Source: Nitrososphaerota archaeon
Lineage (GTDB): Archaea > Thermoproteota > Nitrososphaeria > Nitrososphaerales > Nitrososphaeraceae
Reading direction: 5' to 3'
NCBI GenBank assembly: GCA_005877075.1
Contig: VBPX01000018.1
Span: forward strand, 1-44,355
DNA: 44,355 nt
Notes under the pieces: generated by a model
Seen by the model: the letters and a program-made list of their open reading frames with translations, nothing else
Databases searched by the model: none
Told to the model about the DNA's origin: nothing
Part shown: in pieces, positions 8,062-16,923 of the stretch
How positions within the stretch are numbered: the first letter of the stretch is position 1
Layout of the letters: every line of letters starts with the position of its first letter
Made by a program: the position numbers and the translations under genes

Positions 8062-9027
8062 TTATAAGGATAAAACCTTGAGTGATTCTTTGACTAAATC
8101 TTCCACAACTTTGTTTGACATTGATTTTGTTATTTGTGCGTTAACGAAATTTGATTTACCACCTCCTTTTCCTATATCCCGTCTCTTTCCTATGTTCTCA
8201 AATATACTTACACAATCTAAATTGATATCACTACTCCTTGCAAACACGAGACTTGCCATATCATTATCATCAGTGTTAACTAGAATTACAATTGTTCTTG
8301 CTTCACGTATCTTTTCTCCCACAAAAGTTTGAATCATTCTCCAATCAATATTGTCCAAGATTTTGGATATTATGTTTATTCTGTATTTCTCAAAGTACTG
8401 GCTGTGTATACTGGTTAATATTTTGTTTGTTAATATTTTCAATTTGTCGTGATACTGTTCTCTTTCTTTATTGAGCTTTTTAATAGTCTCTTCTACAGTG
8501 TTATAGTTTGCTCCAATTTCATTACAAATCACATTAATCTTTTCTGTTATTTTAACTGCTTCGTCCATCGCATTCTTGCCAACCACAAATTTAATTTCAT
8601 AATCGGATCCATTCATTGACATACTAGTTACCAAAAAAAATATACATTCAGACAAGTTACTAACATGCTTTATCGAGCATGCAGCGACATCATGGTTTTC
8701 TATTTCAACTACAGTAATATTATCCGCAGATGCCAATCTTTCTTCATTTGCTCTCAATTCAGGAATTTTCTTCTTCGCTTCAGCTAGTGACGGAAATGAA
8801 TGATGTAGTATATTTCGTCCTTCTATTATGAGTCGATTAACTTCCTCCTCTGCCAAAACGATCTTATCAAAATCCAGATCAAGTTCTGAGGATTCAATAA
8901 ATGCAACATTGTACGACTCTCTATGTTCTACCTTTCTCACATTCAAAGTCTTTTTTAATATTTTCTGCAATGATCCTATGAAGGCATGTTCAGCAGTGTG
9001 GGCAGCGTTAGTATTCATACTCATCAC
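8062..9027 (-). CDS. AlaX-type alanyl-tRNA editing protein with DHHA1 domain
   Basis: A 321-residue stand-alone homologue of the AlaRS editing half, expected to hydrolyse Ser/Gly-tRNAAla. The zinc-binding editing motifs are complete: HTAEH at residues 10-14 and CSIKH at 117-121. A long helical linker (about residues 170-230) leads to a C-terminal DHHA1-like domain with GKGGGKSNFVNAQI near the end. It is of the long AlaX class and lacks the aminoacylation core. It stands alone upstream of the cobalamin genes on the same strand, with 125 bases between. Confidence 0.85.
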   Translation of the reverse strand: MMSMNTNAAHTAEHAFIGSLQKILKKTLNVRKVEHRESYNVAFIESSELDLDFDKIVLAEEEVNRLIIEGRNILHHSFPSLAEAKKKIPELRANEERLASADNITVVEIENHDVAACSIKHVSNLSECIFFLVTSMSMNGSDYEIKFVVGKNAMDEAVKITEKINVICNEIGANYNTVEETIKKLNKEREQYHDKLKILTNKILTSIHSQYFEKYRINIISKILDNIDWRMIQTFVGEKIREARTIVILVNTDDNDMASLVFARSSDINLDCVSIFENIGKRRDIGKGGGKSNFVNAQITKSMSNKVVEDLVKESLKVLSL

Positions 9028-9152
9028 TCATCACAGAAGCATTTCTTTATTTTTGTTTTTTGTCAGGTATACGAATAAAATAAATTTAGCAAAATCAATT
9101 CAACTTATTTAAAACAGATTTATTGTGAATTTCCATTTATCAGTAATCTATG

Positions 9153-9881
9153 TCAAACTATTTTGTTCCTATTGATGTACAAAAGCATTAAGGCGTTAAT
9201 TATTGATGAGGCTACAGGACTTCCACCTTTTCTGCCAATGTTTGTTATAAATTCCGCATTTGTCTTTGACAATTCCAACTTTGATTCTGAGGCTGAAACA
9301 AACCCTACTGGTATTCCAATAACAAGTGAAGGTCTTACTGCACCTTCCCTTATCATATTAATTACCTCATATAGAGCGGTTGGAGCATTTCCTATGGCAA
9401 CAATTCCACCATCAATTTCTTGGGAGGAAAATCTCATTGCCAGTGCCGATCTAGTCTTATTCTCACTTTTGGACACCTTGATTAGCTCATGGTTTGATAT
9501 ATTACTAATCACTCTGGTCCCGATTTTTGCAACAGATTTCTTATTTATTCCTGACAGGACCATATCAACGTCAACAACAATGCATCGTCTTTTTTTAAAT
9601 GCCTCAAAAGCCATATCTATTGCGTTAGTTGAAAAGATAATTCTATTTTTATCAGGTATTGCAAAATCAAAATCAGCGGTGGCATGAATCACCCGTCTGA
9701 CTGTATTCCATTCTAATGTACTATAACCATGAGCTCCTATCTCTGATTCAATTATTTTCATACTTCTCTCTTCTATGCCCAGAGAGGCCTCAGACATATC
9801 TCTAGACCTTGCCCTCATCGATCTCTTTATCAAGTCATCATTTTCAGCCAACTTTTCTCTCGGCCTCTTTGGCTCTTTCAA
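9153..9881 (-). CDS. cbiC: precorrin-8X / cobalt-precorrin-8 methylmutase
   Basis: A 242-residue enzyme that moves the C11 methyl to C12 to give (cobalt-)hydrogenobyrinate. The motif VRRVIHATADFDF contains the catalytic His at residue 66. Later motifs FEAFKKRRCIVVDVDMVLSG and AIGNAPTAL..V, and GIPVGFVSASESK near the end, are typical of CbiC/CobH. The start overlaps the end of cbiX by 38 bases, indicating co-transcription in a cbiG-cbiX-cbiC string. Confidence 0.93.
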   Translation of the reverse strand: MKEPKRPREKLAENDDLIKRSMRARSRDMSEASLGIEERSMKIIESEIGAHGYSTLEWNTVRRVIHATADFDFAIPDKNRIIFSTNAIDMAFEAFKKRRCIVVDVDMVLSGINKKSVAKIGTRVISNISNHELIKVSKSENKTRSALAMRFSSQEIDGGIVAIGNAPTALYEVINMIREGAVRPSLVIGIPVGFVSASESKLELSKTNAEFITNIGRKGGSPVASSIINALMLLYINRNKIV

Positions 9882-10605
9882 GTACCAATTTAACTAGTTT
9901 TGGGTCTACTCCAAAATGCTCTGTAATATATATCCGGATATTTTTAACATTATATTTTTCTAAGGCAGAATTGATATCCTTTACAACATCATTTTTTATG
10001 TGGGCACCTTTGTGTAGAAAATAGGGAACTATTATCATTGTGTTAGCATCGCTGGTGAGTATTTTTTCTATTCCATTATCTATTCGTGGTTCATCCAATT
10101 CCAAAAAACAAAAAGTGACACTCTTAAAAAATGGTTTAAGTTTATTGACAGTATGCACAAACGCAATCCTGGCACTCTTGTCACTGCTACCATGACCTAT
10201 TATAAGGATGTCACACTTATCGTCATCTAGTATTATGCTATTTTTTTCTTTAGTAAAACTAATTCTATCGATAATAAGCGAGGTAAGTGATTCATGATAG
10301 CTCAATGGTTTGGCAATTGCTACTTTTATCTTTTTGTCGTAGCATATTTTGGCAGTCTTTTTTACAGAATCTTTGAGCTTCATCCCAGGATATAAGAAAT
10401 AGGGCATGACAGTAATAGAATCCACCTTGTTGGAAATACATGTGTTAATTCCCTCTTCAATGTAGGGAGGAATAACTTCGAGGAAGCAATGACCCACATA
10501 GGCGTAATCACTTTCTTTTTTAATCATCATACATAGTTGCGAAAGTTCTTCTTTGGCCTCAGGCTCTCTGCTGCCCCTATCAACTAGTAACAAACCCCTA
10601 TTCAT
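9844..10605 (-). CDS. cbiX: sirohydrochlorin cobaltochelatase, long two-domain form
   Basis: A 253-residue protein made of two tandem chelatase-like domains. It inserts Co2+ into sirohydrochlorin to begin the anaerobic cobalamin route. The N-terminal domain begins LLLVDRGSREPEA, where the usual His of HGSR is Arg. The C-terminal domain has an intact IIGHGSSDKSA with His at 138. DRGSR variants occur in known CbiX proteins, so function is not in doubt. It lies 5 bases downstream of cbiG and overlaps cbiC. Confidence 0.9.
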   Translation of the reverse strand: MNRGLLLVDRGSREPEAKEELSQLCMMIKKESDYAYVGHCFLEVIPPYIEEGINTCISNKVDSITVMPYFLYPGMKLKDSVKKTAKICYDKKIKVAIAKPLSYHESLTSLIIDRISFTKEKNSIILDDDKCDILIIGHGSSDKSARIAFVHTVNKLKPFFKSVTFCFLELDEPRIDNGIEKILTSDANTMIIVPYFLHKGAHIKNDVVKDINSALEKYNVKNIRIYITEHFGVDPKLVKLVLERAKEAERKVG

Positions 10606-10610
10606 ATCAA

Positions 10611-11687
10611 TTACTTACCTGCCTTACTGTAATTAATGCGACAAATGGCGATTGTCAGATTGGGAGGGAATTTTTGCTTCGTGACTATCAGCTCGCCACC
10701 TGAGCTGAGTAATGATGAAGCTTCGGAAACACTTGATGTTCCTTCGTATTTTTTTACAATGTCGGAAGGATTTGGAACCATTACTTTATCAAGCTTATCT
10801 TTATTAAAAAACTCCAGAGGAATTCCATGTTTATCAGAATATGATCCTAGTGAATTGGGAGGCCCATTCCTATTGATGGTTGAGAGATTTCTGATGCTAA
10901 GAAACGACAATCTGTTTTCTTCCAGCACCTTCGTGATTCCATTCTCTATATCCTTCTCAGTAGTATTCCAGTGAAAACCCAGCCCCACAACAAGGCTTTT
11001 TGGCCTATAAATAACAGATTTTCTAACAAGTATTGGATCATTTATGATTCTATCAGAAATTATTAGCCCGGCCTTGAAATCTTCTGATTTTAATTCTTCA
11101 ATAGTTTTTACTAATGTCACATTTTTTGGTAATTCTCTATCCCACCATTTTGTTTCACCAGAATCTTGATAAATTCCTATTTTTTCTTCATTTACCATAT
11201 GAGCACTAACCCTAGTAACGTTTTCAAAATTTTCTATGCGCCAGTCAAAACTGTTCCCTAAGAGATCTACTGCTATTGTTTCATTAACATCTGCAGCTGT
11301 TGTGATCACAGCCGTTGAACTTAAGATAGCGGCAATCGATTTGGATAAAGCGTTAGCACCTCCCAAGTGACCAGAGAGTGCACTTATGACAAAGTTTGCC
11401 TTATCATCTATGACGATAACTGCTGGATCTGTTTTCTTGTCTACCAAAAGATTTGATATCAAACGAATTACAGCTCCTAATGAAAAAATGCAAATAATAC
11501 TATCATACTCTTTGAAAATTCCTTCAACCATATTTTTTGTGTTTTTTTCAAACCAGATAATTCCAACAGAAGAATCTTTATGTTTTGACTGTGCAAAAAT
11601 TGATGCTAATGGAATTTTCTCTTTTATCCTTTTTGATATATTGATTCCATTTTTAGTAATACAAATAATTGCAATTTTGCTACTCAT
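10611..11687 (-). CDS. cbiG: cobalt-precorrin 5A hydrolase
   Basis: A 358-residue enzyme that opens the lactone ring of cobalt-precorrin-5A with loss of acetaldehyde. The N-terminal domain ends in the conserved region IICIFSLGAVIRLI...DPAVIVID. It is followed by the diagnostic SALSGHLGGANALSKSIA (about residues 104-121). The C-terminal domain begins KSLVVGLGFHWNTTEKDIENGI. It is the first visible gene of the cbiG-cbiX-cbiC string and probably provides its promoter region. Confidence 0.92.
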   Translation of the reverse strand: MSSKIAIICITKNGINISKRIKEKIPLASIFAQSKHKDSSVGIIWFEKNTKNMVEGIFKEYDSIICIFSLGAVIRLISNLLVDKKTDPAVIVIDDKANFVISALSGHLGGANALSKSIAAILSSTAVITTAADVNETIAVDLLGNSFDWRIENFENVTRVSAHMVNEEKIGIYQDSGETKWWDRELPKNVTLVKTIEELKSEDFKAGLIISDRIINDPILVRKSVIYRPKSLVVGLGFHWNTTEKDIENGITKVLEENRLSFLSIRNLSTINRNGPPNSLGSYSDKHGIPLEFFNKDKLDKVMVPNPSDIVKKYEGTSSVSEASSLLSSGGELIVTKQKFPPNLTIAICRINYSKAGK

Positions 11688-11787
11688 GCAATACTTTATA
11701 AAATTTATTCAAATAATATACTTTATGCTGTTTGTGCAGCTTTTCAAAATATAAATATTCAAACAACAGTATTGCTGTTGAGTTCAA

Positions 11788-11928
11788 TTGACATTAACTT
11801 TTTTTTGTAAAAGGAACCGACATACTGAATGTCCTGGTGAATGGCCAGTAGGTGATTCATGTGGCTCGGATCATGATTGCTCTTTTGATGTAAAGATGTC
11901 AAAATGTGAATGCTCATGCCATGTATAA
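11788..11928 (+). CDS. 46-aa cysteine-rich miniprotein
   Basis: An open frame from TTG 11788 (TGA just upstream) to TAA 11926-11928. It contains seven Cys and three His in about 40 residues, in the order C, TECPGEWPVGDSCGSDHDCS, then KCECSC at the end. The density and spacing suggest a metal- or Fe-S-binding microprotein, not chance. A TATA-like AATATAAATA at about 11748-11757 lies at a suitable distance. There is no ATG, and an eight-T run near the start makes the N-terminus uncertain. Function unknown. Confidence 0.5.
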   Translation: MTLTFFCKRNRHTECPGEWPVGDSCGSDHDCSFDVKMSKCECSCHV

Positions 11929-12043
11929 ATAAAAAGCATGTTGATTATGTTATAATTAGTCCGCTTTATAATTATCAGATTACTTTTCGCAAAAAATGAT
12001 CTTATCGGGGTCAGAAAATTTTGGTTTTTCGATCACTTTTATT

Positions 12044-12664
12044 TCAAACAGCCACCACATCATCATACCCCGTTAATAATTTACTATTTATTGATTTCAT
12101 TAATTCTTTAGCTTTTCGCCTTGTAGAATCATTAATCTTGACTAGTACTAGACCTTTCAGGGGTTGACCATAACATACCATGGAATTGTTTGGTGCAAAG
12201 TAACATGCAGGAAGTGTTAACAGATCCTCTTCACCAACAACCTGTAGAATAAAATTCTTACTGCTCGAAAGAGCAAATTTTATACTAATAATTGCTTCTT
12301 GCGTAATAGATCCAGGGGGATTAATACAAGAAATTTTTGTTGTGTTTCTACCTTCTAAAAGAAACATTTTGTCAATCAAACTAGCACTTTTCTTTTGCCT
12401 TCTCTCAATTCCGTCAACTATCGCAAGATCAGGAAAAATTTCAAAGGAAATAAGCTTGTCAGTAGAATGATCACCTACTGCAATTATCTTATGGCTATTG
12501 TTCATAATTTCTTTTCTTATTTTTTCTTCTGTTATGTCACTATCTAAAATTAGTTTACCTAATGGCTTCTTTAGTTCTCTAAGAATATCAGCTGGTATTG
12601 ACACTTTGAGGTTCTTTTGATTGTTCAGTTTCAGATTTTTCTTGTTCCTGGAGTTCGGCAGCAA
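12044..12664 (-). CDS. GTP-dependent dephospho-CoA kinase (DUF359)
   Basis: The archaeal enzyme for the last step of CoA synthesis, phosphorylating dephospho-CoA with GTP. Family motifs IIAVGDHSTDKL and PDLAIVDGIERRQ are visible in the first half, and FALSSSKNFILQVVGEEDLLTLPA and the GQPLKGLVLVKI region later. The longest frame (206 residues) overlaps the Mrp gene by 77 bases. A GTG at 12604 would give 186 residues starting just before the conserved PADILRELKKPLG and only a 17-base overlap, and is the more likely start. Confidence 0.88.
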   Translation of the reverse strand: MLPNSRNKKNLKLNNQKNLKVSIPADILRELKKPLGKLILDSDITEEKIRKEIMNNSHKIIAVGDHSTDKLISFEIFPDLAIVDGIERRQKKSASLIDKMFLLEGRNTTKISCINPPGSITQEAIISIKFALSSSKNFILQVVGEEDLLTLPACYFAPNNSMVCYGQPLKGLVLVKINDSTRRKAKELMKSINSKLLTGYDDVVAV

Positions 12665-13694
12665 TTATACTAATTCTTCCAGCAACGGTACGCGCGATTT
12701 TGTCAAATATGATTGCCTGAGTATTATTTGGTTCTGAAATCGTTATGGGGTTACCGCTGTCACTTCCTGTCATAATCTGTTGATGGAGAGGAATTTCACC
12801 AATGAAAGGAATATTGAACTGTTCACTGACTTTCTGACCGCCTCCAGTACCGAAAATACTAATCTTATTATTGCAATGTTGACATTCTAAATAACTCATA
12901 TTTTCTATTACTCCTATAATGGGTACATTTAATTTGTTGAACATACCTACCGCCTTGACTGCCACATTCATTGCTACATCTTGAGGAGTAGTAACTATAA
13001 CTATTCCAGTTATAGGTATTGTTTGGGCTAATGTCAAGGGTGCATCTCCAGTACCAGGTGGAAGATCAATTATTAAATAATCAAGCTCTCCCCAGTTCAC
13101 ATCGGTTAGAAATTGCTTTACAATTCCAGAGACGATTGGACCTCTATAGATTCCTGCCTGCTGTGATTGTTCATAAAAGAAACCCATTGAAATAACCTTT
13201 ACTCCTTGAGATAAGACAGGTTCTATTTTATTATTAGTTACTTCAGGGGCATTCTTAAGTCCTAACATCAAAGGAATGCTTGGACCATAAATATCAGCAT
13301 CCAATAAGCCAACCTTTGCACCGGTCTTTGATAACGCCAAAGCCAGGTTGACAGAAACGGTTGTCTTGCCAACGCCTCCTTTACCACTCGCAATAGCGAG
13401 TATATTTTTTACACCAGGAAGCAATTCATCCATTGATATTGAACGTCCTTCCATGACTCTTGCAGTTACTTTAAGATCAAGATCCTTAATCCCCAATTCC
13501 ATCATAGAATTGCGAACGGATTCTTCAATTTCGGTATTAAAAGGACAAGCTGGTGTAGTAAGTTCTAATGTAAATCCAACTTTTCCTTCGTTAATTGTAA
13601 GATCTTTTATCATCCCCATTGAAACGATGTCTTTATGCAATTCGGGATCTTCTATTGCTTGTAACTTGGACATAATTTGCTCTACGGAGATCAT
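12588..13694 (-). CDS. Mrp/NBP35-family Fe-S carrier ATPase with MIP18 (DUF59) domain
   Basis: A 368-residue P-loop ATPase thought to assemble or carry Fe-S clusters to apo-proteins. Residues 1-85 are a DUF59/MIP18-like domain, including TTPACPFNTEIEESVR. The deviant Walker A GKGGVGKT is at 104-111, and DLPPGTGDAPL is the Walker B region. A CxxC pair (LECQHC) near residue 260 is the expected bridging-cluster site. It precedes and overlaps the dephospho-CoA kinase gene, so the two are co-transcribed. Confidence 0.93.
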   Translation of the reverse strand: MISVEQIMSKLQAIEDPELHKDIVSMGMIKDLTINEGKVGFTLELTTPACPFNTEIEESVRNSMMELGIKDLDLKVTARVMEGRSISMDELLPGVKNILAIASGKGGVGKTTVSVNLALALSKTGAKVGLLDADIYGPSIPLMLGLKNAPEVTNNKIEPVLSQGVKVISMGFFYEQSQQAGIYRGPIVSGIVKQFLTDVNWGELDYLIIDLPPGTGDAPLTLAQTIPITGIVIVTTPQDVAMNVAVKAVGMFNKLNVPIIGVIENMSYLECQHCNNKISIFGTGGGQKVSEQFNIPFIGEIPLHQQIMTGSDSGNPITISEPNNTQAIIFDKIARTVAGRISIIAAELQEQEKSETEQSKEPQSVNTS

Positions 13695-13812
13695 ATTATC
13701 ATACTCTTGTCAAGAATATTTAAATCATACAATGTTGTCGGCCTTGATACTAAAAATCAAAAGCAATGAAAAGGTTCATAAATTGATAATTTAAACCAAT
13801 TCACAATAAATA

Positions 13813-14412
13813 ATGTTTGCAATAGTACACATGGATGATGTTGTAAGGATACCTCCCAATATGATGAAGAAATCTCTCAATGAGACTACAATGGAAATCC
13901 TCAAAGAGAAATATGAGAGTATGATAAATCCTGAATTGGGGTATGTTGTCATGATTATTGATGCAAAAACAAATAAGGTAGGAAAATTGGTTTCCGGTGA
14001 CGGTGCCACATTCCATAAGGTGTCTTTTAAGGCGTTAACATTTTATCCAAAGTTACAGGAAATTGTGGAAGGGGAAATTGTTGAAATTACTGATTTTGGG
14101 GCTTTTGTTAGAATAGGTCCTACTGATGCACTGTTACACCTTTCTCAAATTACAGATGACTATCTGAAGAGTGATGTCAAGCAAGGGGTAATAGTGGCAA
14201 ATCAATCTGCAAAGTCCCTCAAAATTGGTTCAAAGCTCAGAGCTAGAGTTACTGCGATTAGCTTGGGAAAAGGTTCGGCCATGGGCAAGATCGGAATTAC
14301 ATGCAGACAACCTTTTTTGGGAGCTCTTGATTGGATTCAGGAAGAAATTAAGAAGGCTAGGGCCCCAGTCACAAGCAGTCAAAAAGAAAAGAAAGGGACG
14401 GTAGCTGCTTAA
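13813..14412 (+). CDS. rpo7: RNA polymerase subunit Rpo7 (RpoE')
   Basis: A 199-residue stalk subunit of archaeal RNA polymerase, which binds nascent RNA together with Rpo4. The N-terminal tip domain (about 1-80) is followed by an S1-type OB fold beginning GEIVEITDFGAFVRIGPTDALLHLSQI. The tail (about 175-199) is Lys/Ser-rich. It is separated from spt4 by zero bases (TAA then ATG), forming a transcription-factor pair typical of archaea. Confidence 0.95.
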   Translation: MFAIVHMDDVVRIPPNMMKKSLNETTMEILKEKYESMINPELGYVVMIIDAKTNKVGKLVSGDGATFHKVSFKALTFYPKLQEIVEGEIVEITDFGAFVRIGPTDALLHLSQITDDYLKSDVKQGVIVANQSAKSLKIGSKLRARVTAISLGKGSAMGKIGITCRQPFLGALDWIQEEIKKARAPVTSSQKEKKGTVAA

Positions 14413-14601
14413 ATGGCTAAAGAATCCGCATGTAAAAAATGTAGAGCCATTACTATTGGAAAGGTCTGTCCTATCTGCAAATCTACTGTACTTTCATCTG
14501 ATTGGTCGGGTACAATAGTAATATTTGATTCAAAGAATTCACTGGTTGCATCCACCCTTCAAATAACAACACCGCATAAGTATGCACTAAAAGTAACTTG
14601 A
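14413..14601 (+). CDS. spt4: transcription elongation factor Spt4
   Basis: A 62-residue zinc protein that partners Spt5 to keep RNA polymerase processive. Cysteines C7, C10, C19 and C22 form the zinc site (CKKC...CPIC), followed by the WSGTIVIFD strand common to Spt4. It abuts rpo7 and overlaps the nadC start by four bases (TTGA). Confidence 0.94.
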   Translation: MAKESACKKCRAITIGKVCPICKSTVLSSDWSGTIVIFDSKNSLVASTLQITTPHKYALKVT

Positions 14602-15476
14602 CTTTTAAAAAAAAATCAAAAGATCTAAATCAATATTTTAGTTTACGAGATTCTCTCGTTAGATTTCTCCGAGAAGACATAGGAAAAGGCGATTTAACAA
14701 GCGAGTACGTGATTGACGAGAGCTTGAAATCTTCATCGTTCATAGTGTGTAAATCCGAAGTAGTAGTCGTTGCAGGATTAGAAGAAGCTCAAACTATATT
14801 TGAAATTTGTAATTGTGATTCAAATCCATTAGTCAAAGACGGTGATATTGTAAGAAAAGGTCGCAAGGTTATGAAAATCGAGGGAAATACCAGATCAATT
14901 CTAAAAGCAGAAAGGACGGCATTAAATTTGATCATGCGCATGAGTGGTATTGCTACAGATACTAAGAAATTTGTGGATATAGCAAGAAGTATATCAAATG
15001 ATATAAAGATCACCGGTACTAGAAAAACTGCACCAGGCTTAAGGTTCTTTGATAAGAAATCAATAGTTTTAGGGGGTGGATTTGCCCACAGAAATTCTCT
15101 GCATGAAATGATACTAATAAAGGATAATCATCTTGCAGTAACCAAATCGATTAGACGTTCAATTTCAATGGCTAAACAAAAATCTAGTAAGAATATGATA
15201 ATAGAATGTGAGGTTAGTGATACCAAGTCGTCATTAGAAGCTATTGAAAATGGTGCAGACATAATAATGCTTGATAATTTTTCGCCTCAAGAAGCCCTGA
15301 AAACAATTTTGTATTTGAAGAAAGCTGGTTTACGAAAAAAAATTTTAATAGAAATTTCAGGACGGGTGAATCTTTCAAATATCAAAGAATATGCATCTAC
15401 ATTACCAGATATGATATCAGTAGGCTCATTAACCCATTCTAGTAAATCAGTTGATTTTTCACTAGAAATTAATTAA
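14598..15476 (+). CDS. nadC: nicotinate-nucleotide pyrophosphorylase (carboxylating)
   Basis: A 292-residue quinolinate phosphoribosyltransferase that converts quinolinate and PRPP to nicotinate mononucleotide. It has the motif TGTRKTAPGLRFFDKKSI, the substrate-contact region GGGFAHRNSLHE, IKDNHL, IECEVSD and the DNF loop. The start is TTG at 14598, overlapping spt4. It completes the NAD de novo set with nadA and nadX nearby. Confidence 0.95.
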   Translation: MTFKKKSKDLNQYFSLRDSLVRFLREDIGKGDLTSEYVIDESLKSSSFIVCKSEVVVVAGLEEAQTIFEICNCDSNPLVKDGDIVRKGRKVMKIEGNTRSILKAERTALNLIMRMSGIATDTKKFVDIARSISNDIKITGTRKTAPGLRFFDKKSIVLGGGFAHRNSLHEMILIKDNHLAVTKSIRRSISMAKQKSSKNMIIECEVSDTKSSLEAIENGADIIMLDNFSPQEALKTILYLKKAGLRKKILIEISGRVNLSNIKEYASTLPDMISVGSLTHSSKSVDFSLEIN

Positions 15477-15515
15477 GTATCCTTCAATTCCGTTATCAGT
15501 AACTGTTTTACTTGA

Positions 15516-16466
15516 TCAGGATATCTTCAACATACGTTCTATAGCAGTCCTTGCACTATCTGCAAGATGTTTTGGAACCTTTACTTCATATTGTTTGTGT
15601 ACTAGAGAGTCGACTACTTTTTCTAATGTTATCTTTTTCATGTATTTGCAGACTGCGTTTTCGTTAACTGGTATGAACATTTTATCTGGATTTTCTTTCT
15701 TCATTCTATACAGGATGCCTGTTTCTGTTGCTACAACAAATTGACTACTATCTGAATTTTTAGCATGTTGCATCATTCCTTCGGTGGACAATATGTGAGC
15801 TTTCTTAGTTATGTCACCACATGCCATACCATACAACATTGAGGAGGTGCAACCACATTCAGGATGGACCATAAATTCTGCATGATTGTATTTTCGAAAC
15901 ATGTTATTAATGTCGTCTGTGGTGATTCCTGCATGAACATGGCATTCCCCTGGCCACACATACAAATTCTTCCTTCCAGTGACCTGTCCAACATATGAAC
16001 CCAGGAACATATCAGGCAAGAATAAGATTTCAGTATCCTTTGGTATACTGTTTACGACCTTAACTGCATTAGATGAGGTACAGCAATAATCAGAAAGTGC
16101 TTTTACCTCTGCACTAGTGTTAACATAACTAACTACAACTGCATGAGGATGTTCTTTTTTCCATTTTTGTAATTCATATGAATTAATAGTCGAAGCAAGC
16201 GAGCATCCGGCATCTAGATCTGGAATTAGTACGGTCTTTTCAGGACACAGTATGGACGCAGTTTCTGCCATGAAATGTACACCACAAAAAACAATAATGT
16301 CGGCATCTGTCTTGGCAGCTTCTCGTGATAATGCTAGCGAATCTCCAATAAAATCAGCAATGTCCTGGACTTCAGGAATTTGGTAATTGTGCGCCAAAAT
16401 TATAGCGTGAAGTTCTTTCTTCAATGAGTTTATTTGATCAAGATACATGGGTTGAACTAATGTCAT
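15516..16466 (-). CDS. nadA: quinolinate synthase
   Basis: This [4Fe-4S] enzyme condenses iminoaspartate with dihydroxyacetone phosphate to give quinolinate. It has the repeated NadA pattern of AHNYQIPEVQD, VFCGVHFMAE, PGECHVHAG and HPECGCTSS; the Cys residues in these motifs supply the cluster. I chose ATG 16466 (316 residues). The upstream extension to 16559 is unlike the family, and a TATA-like TTTAAAT lies about 31 bases before 16466. It is convergent with nadC, so the NAD genes sit in two adjacent units. Confidence 0.95.
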   Translation of the reverse strand: MTLVQPMYLDQINSLKKELHAIILAHNYQIPEVQDIADFIGDSLALSREAAKTDADIIVFCGVHFMAETASILCPEKTVLIPDLDAGCSLASTINSYELQKWKKEHPHAVVVSYVNTSAEVKALSDYCCTSSNAVKVVNSIPKDTEILFLPDMFLGSYVGQVTGRKNLYVWPGECHVHAGITTDDINNMFRKYNHAEFMVHPECGCTSSMLYGMACGDITKKAHILSTEGMMQHAKNSDSSQFVVATETGILYRMKKENPDKMFIPVNENAVCKYMKKITLEKVVDSLVHKQYEVKVPKHLADSARTAIERMLKIS

Positions 16467-16601
16467 CGGATGTGCTTGTTTACACGATTGTAGATTTAAA
16501 GTAGTATAATTTAGGATAACATTGCCATATTGACAAATGATAAAGGCAATACTTGCCACTTTGATTTGGTTCTAGGAAATAGAAAATTCTCTTTAGTAAT
16601 A

Positions 16602-16613
16602 GATATATTATAT
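16602..16613 (+). promoter_or_regulatory. TATA box for S30e
   Basis: An AT-rich element reading ATATATTATATT is centred about 27 bases before the ATG at 16634. It supports a leaderless transcript and the choice of that ATG over the upstream TTG at 16616. Confidence 0.5.
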
Positions 16614-16633
16614 TATTGTCAAGAGTATACCAA

Positions 16634-16816
16634 ATGCCAACTCATGGATCGCTAACAAAGGCGGGAAAAGTAAGAGGTCAAACTCCAAAAATCGAAGGAA
16701 AAAAGAGAGTAAGTCCTATATCAAAATTAAGAAATAAAATAAATTTTGTAAAGAGATTTGAAAAAAGACGTCAACCTGGACAAAGAAAGCCAGAACGTAT
16801 GAACAGAAGACGATGA
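16634..16816 (+). CDS. rps30e: 30S ribosomal protein S30e
   Basis: A 60-residue basic protein of the small subunit, known in archaea and eukaryotes. It starts [20 protein letters not shown], the family's usual N-terminus, and ends in a run of Arg/Lys residues. An upstream in-frame TTG at 16616 exists, but the family start and the TATA spacing favour ATG 16634. Confidence 0.94.
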   Translation: MPTHGSLTKAGKVRGQTPKIEGKKRVSPISKLRNKINFVKRFEKRRQPGQRKPERMNRRR

Positions 16817-16923
16817 TTTGAATTTTTAAATTTTTCTTATTCTCTTCCGTTTGTAAGTCAATATATGATGCACGAATCATGTAAATCCAGATTATCAGAA
16901 AGAAGGATGTAAATTAGTACAAT

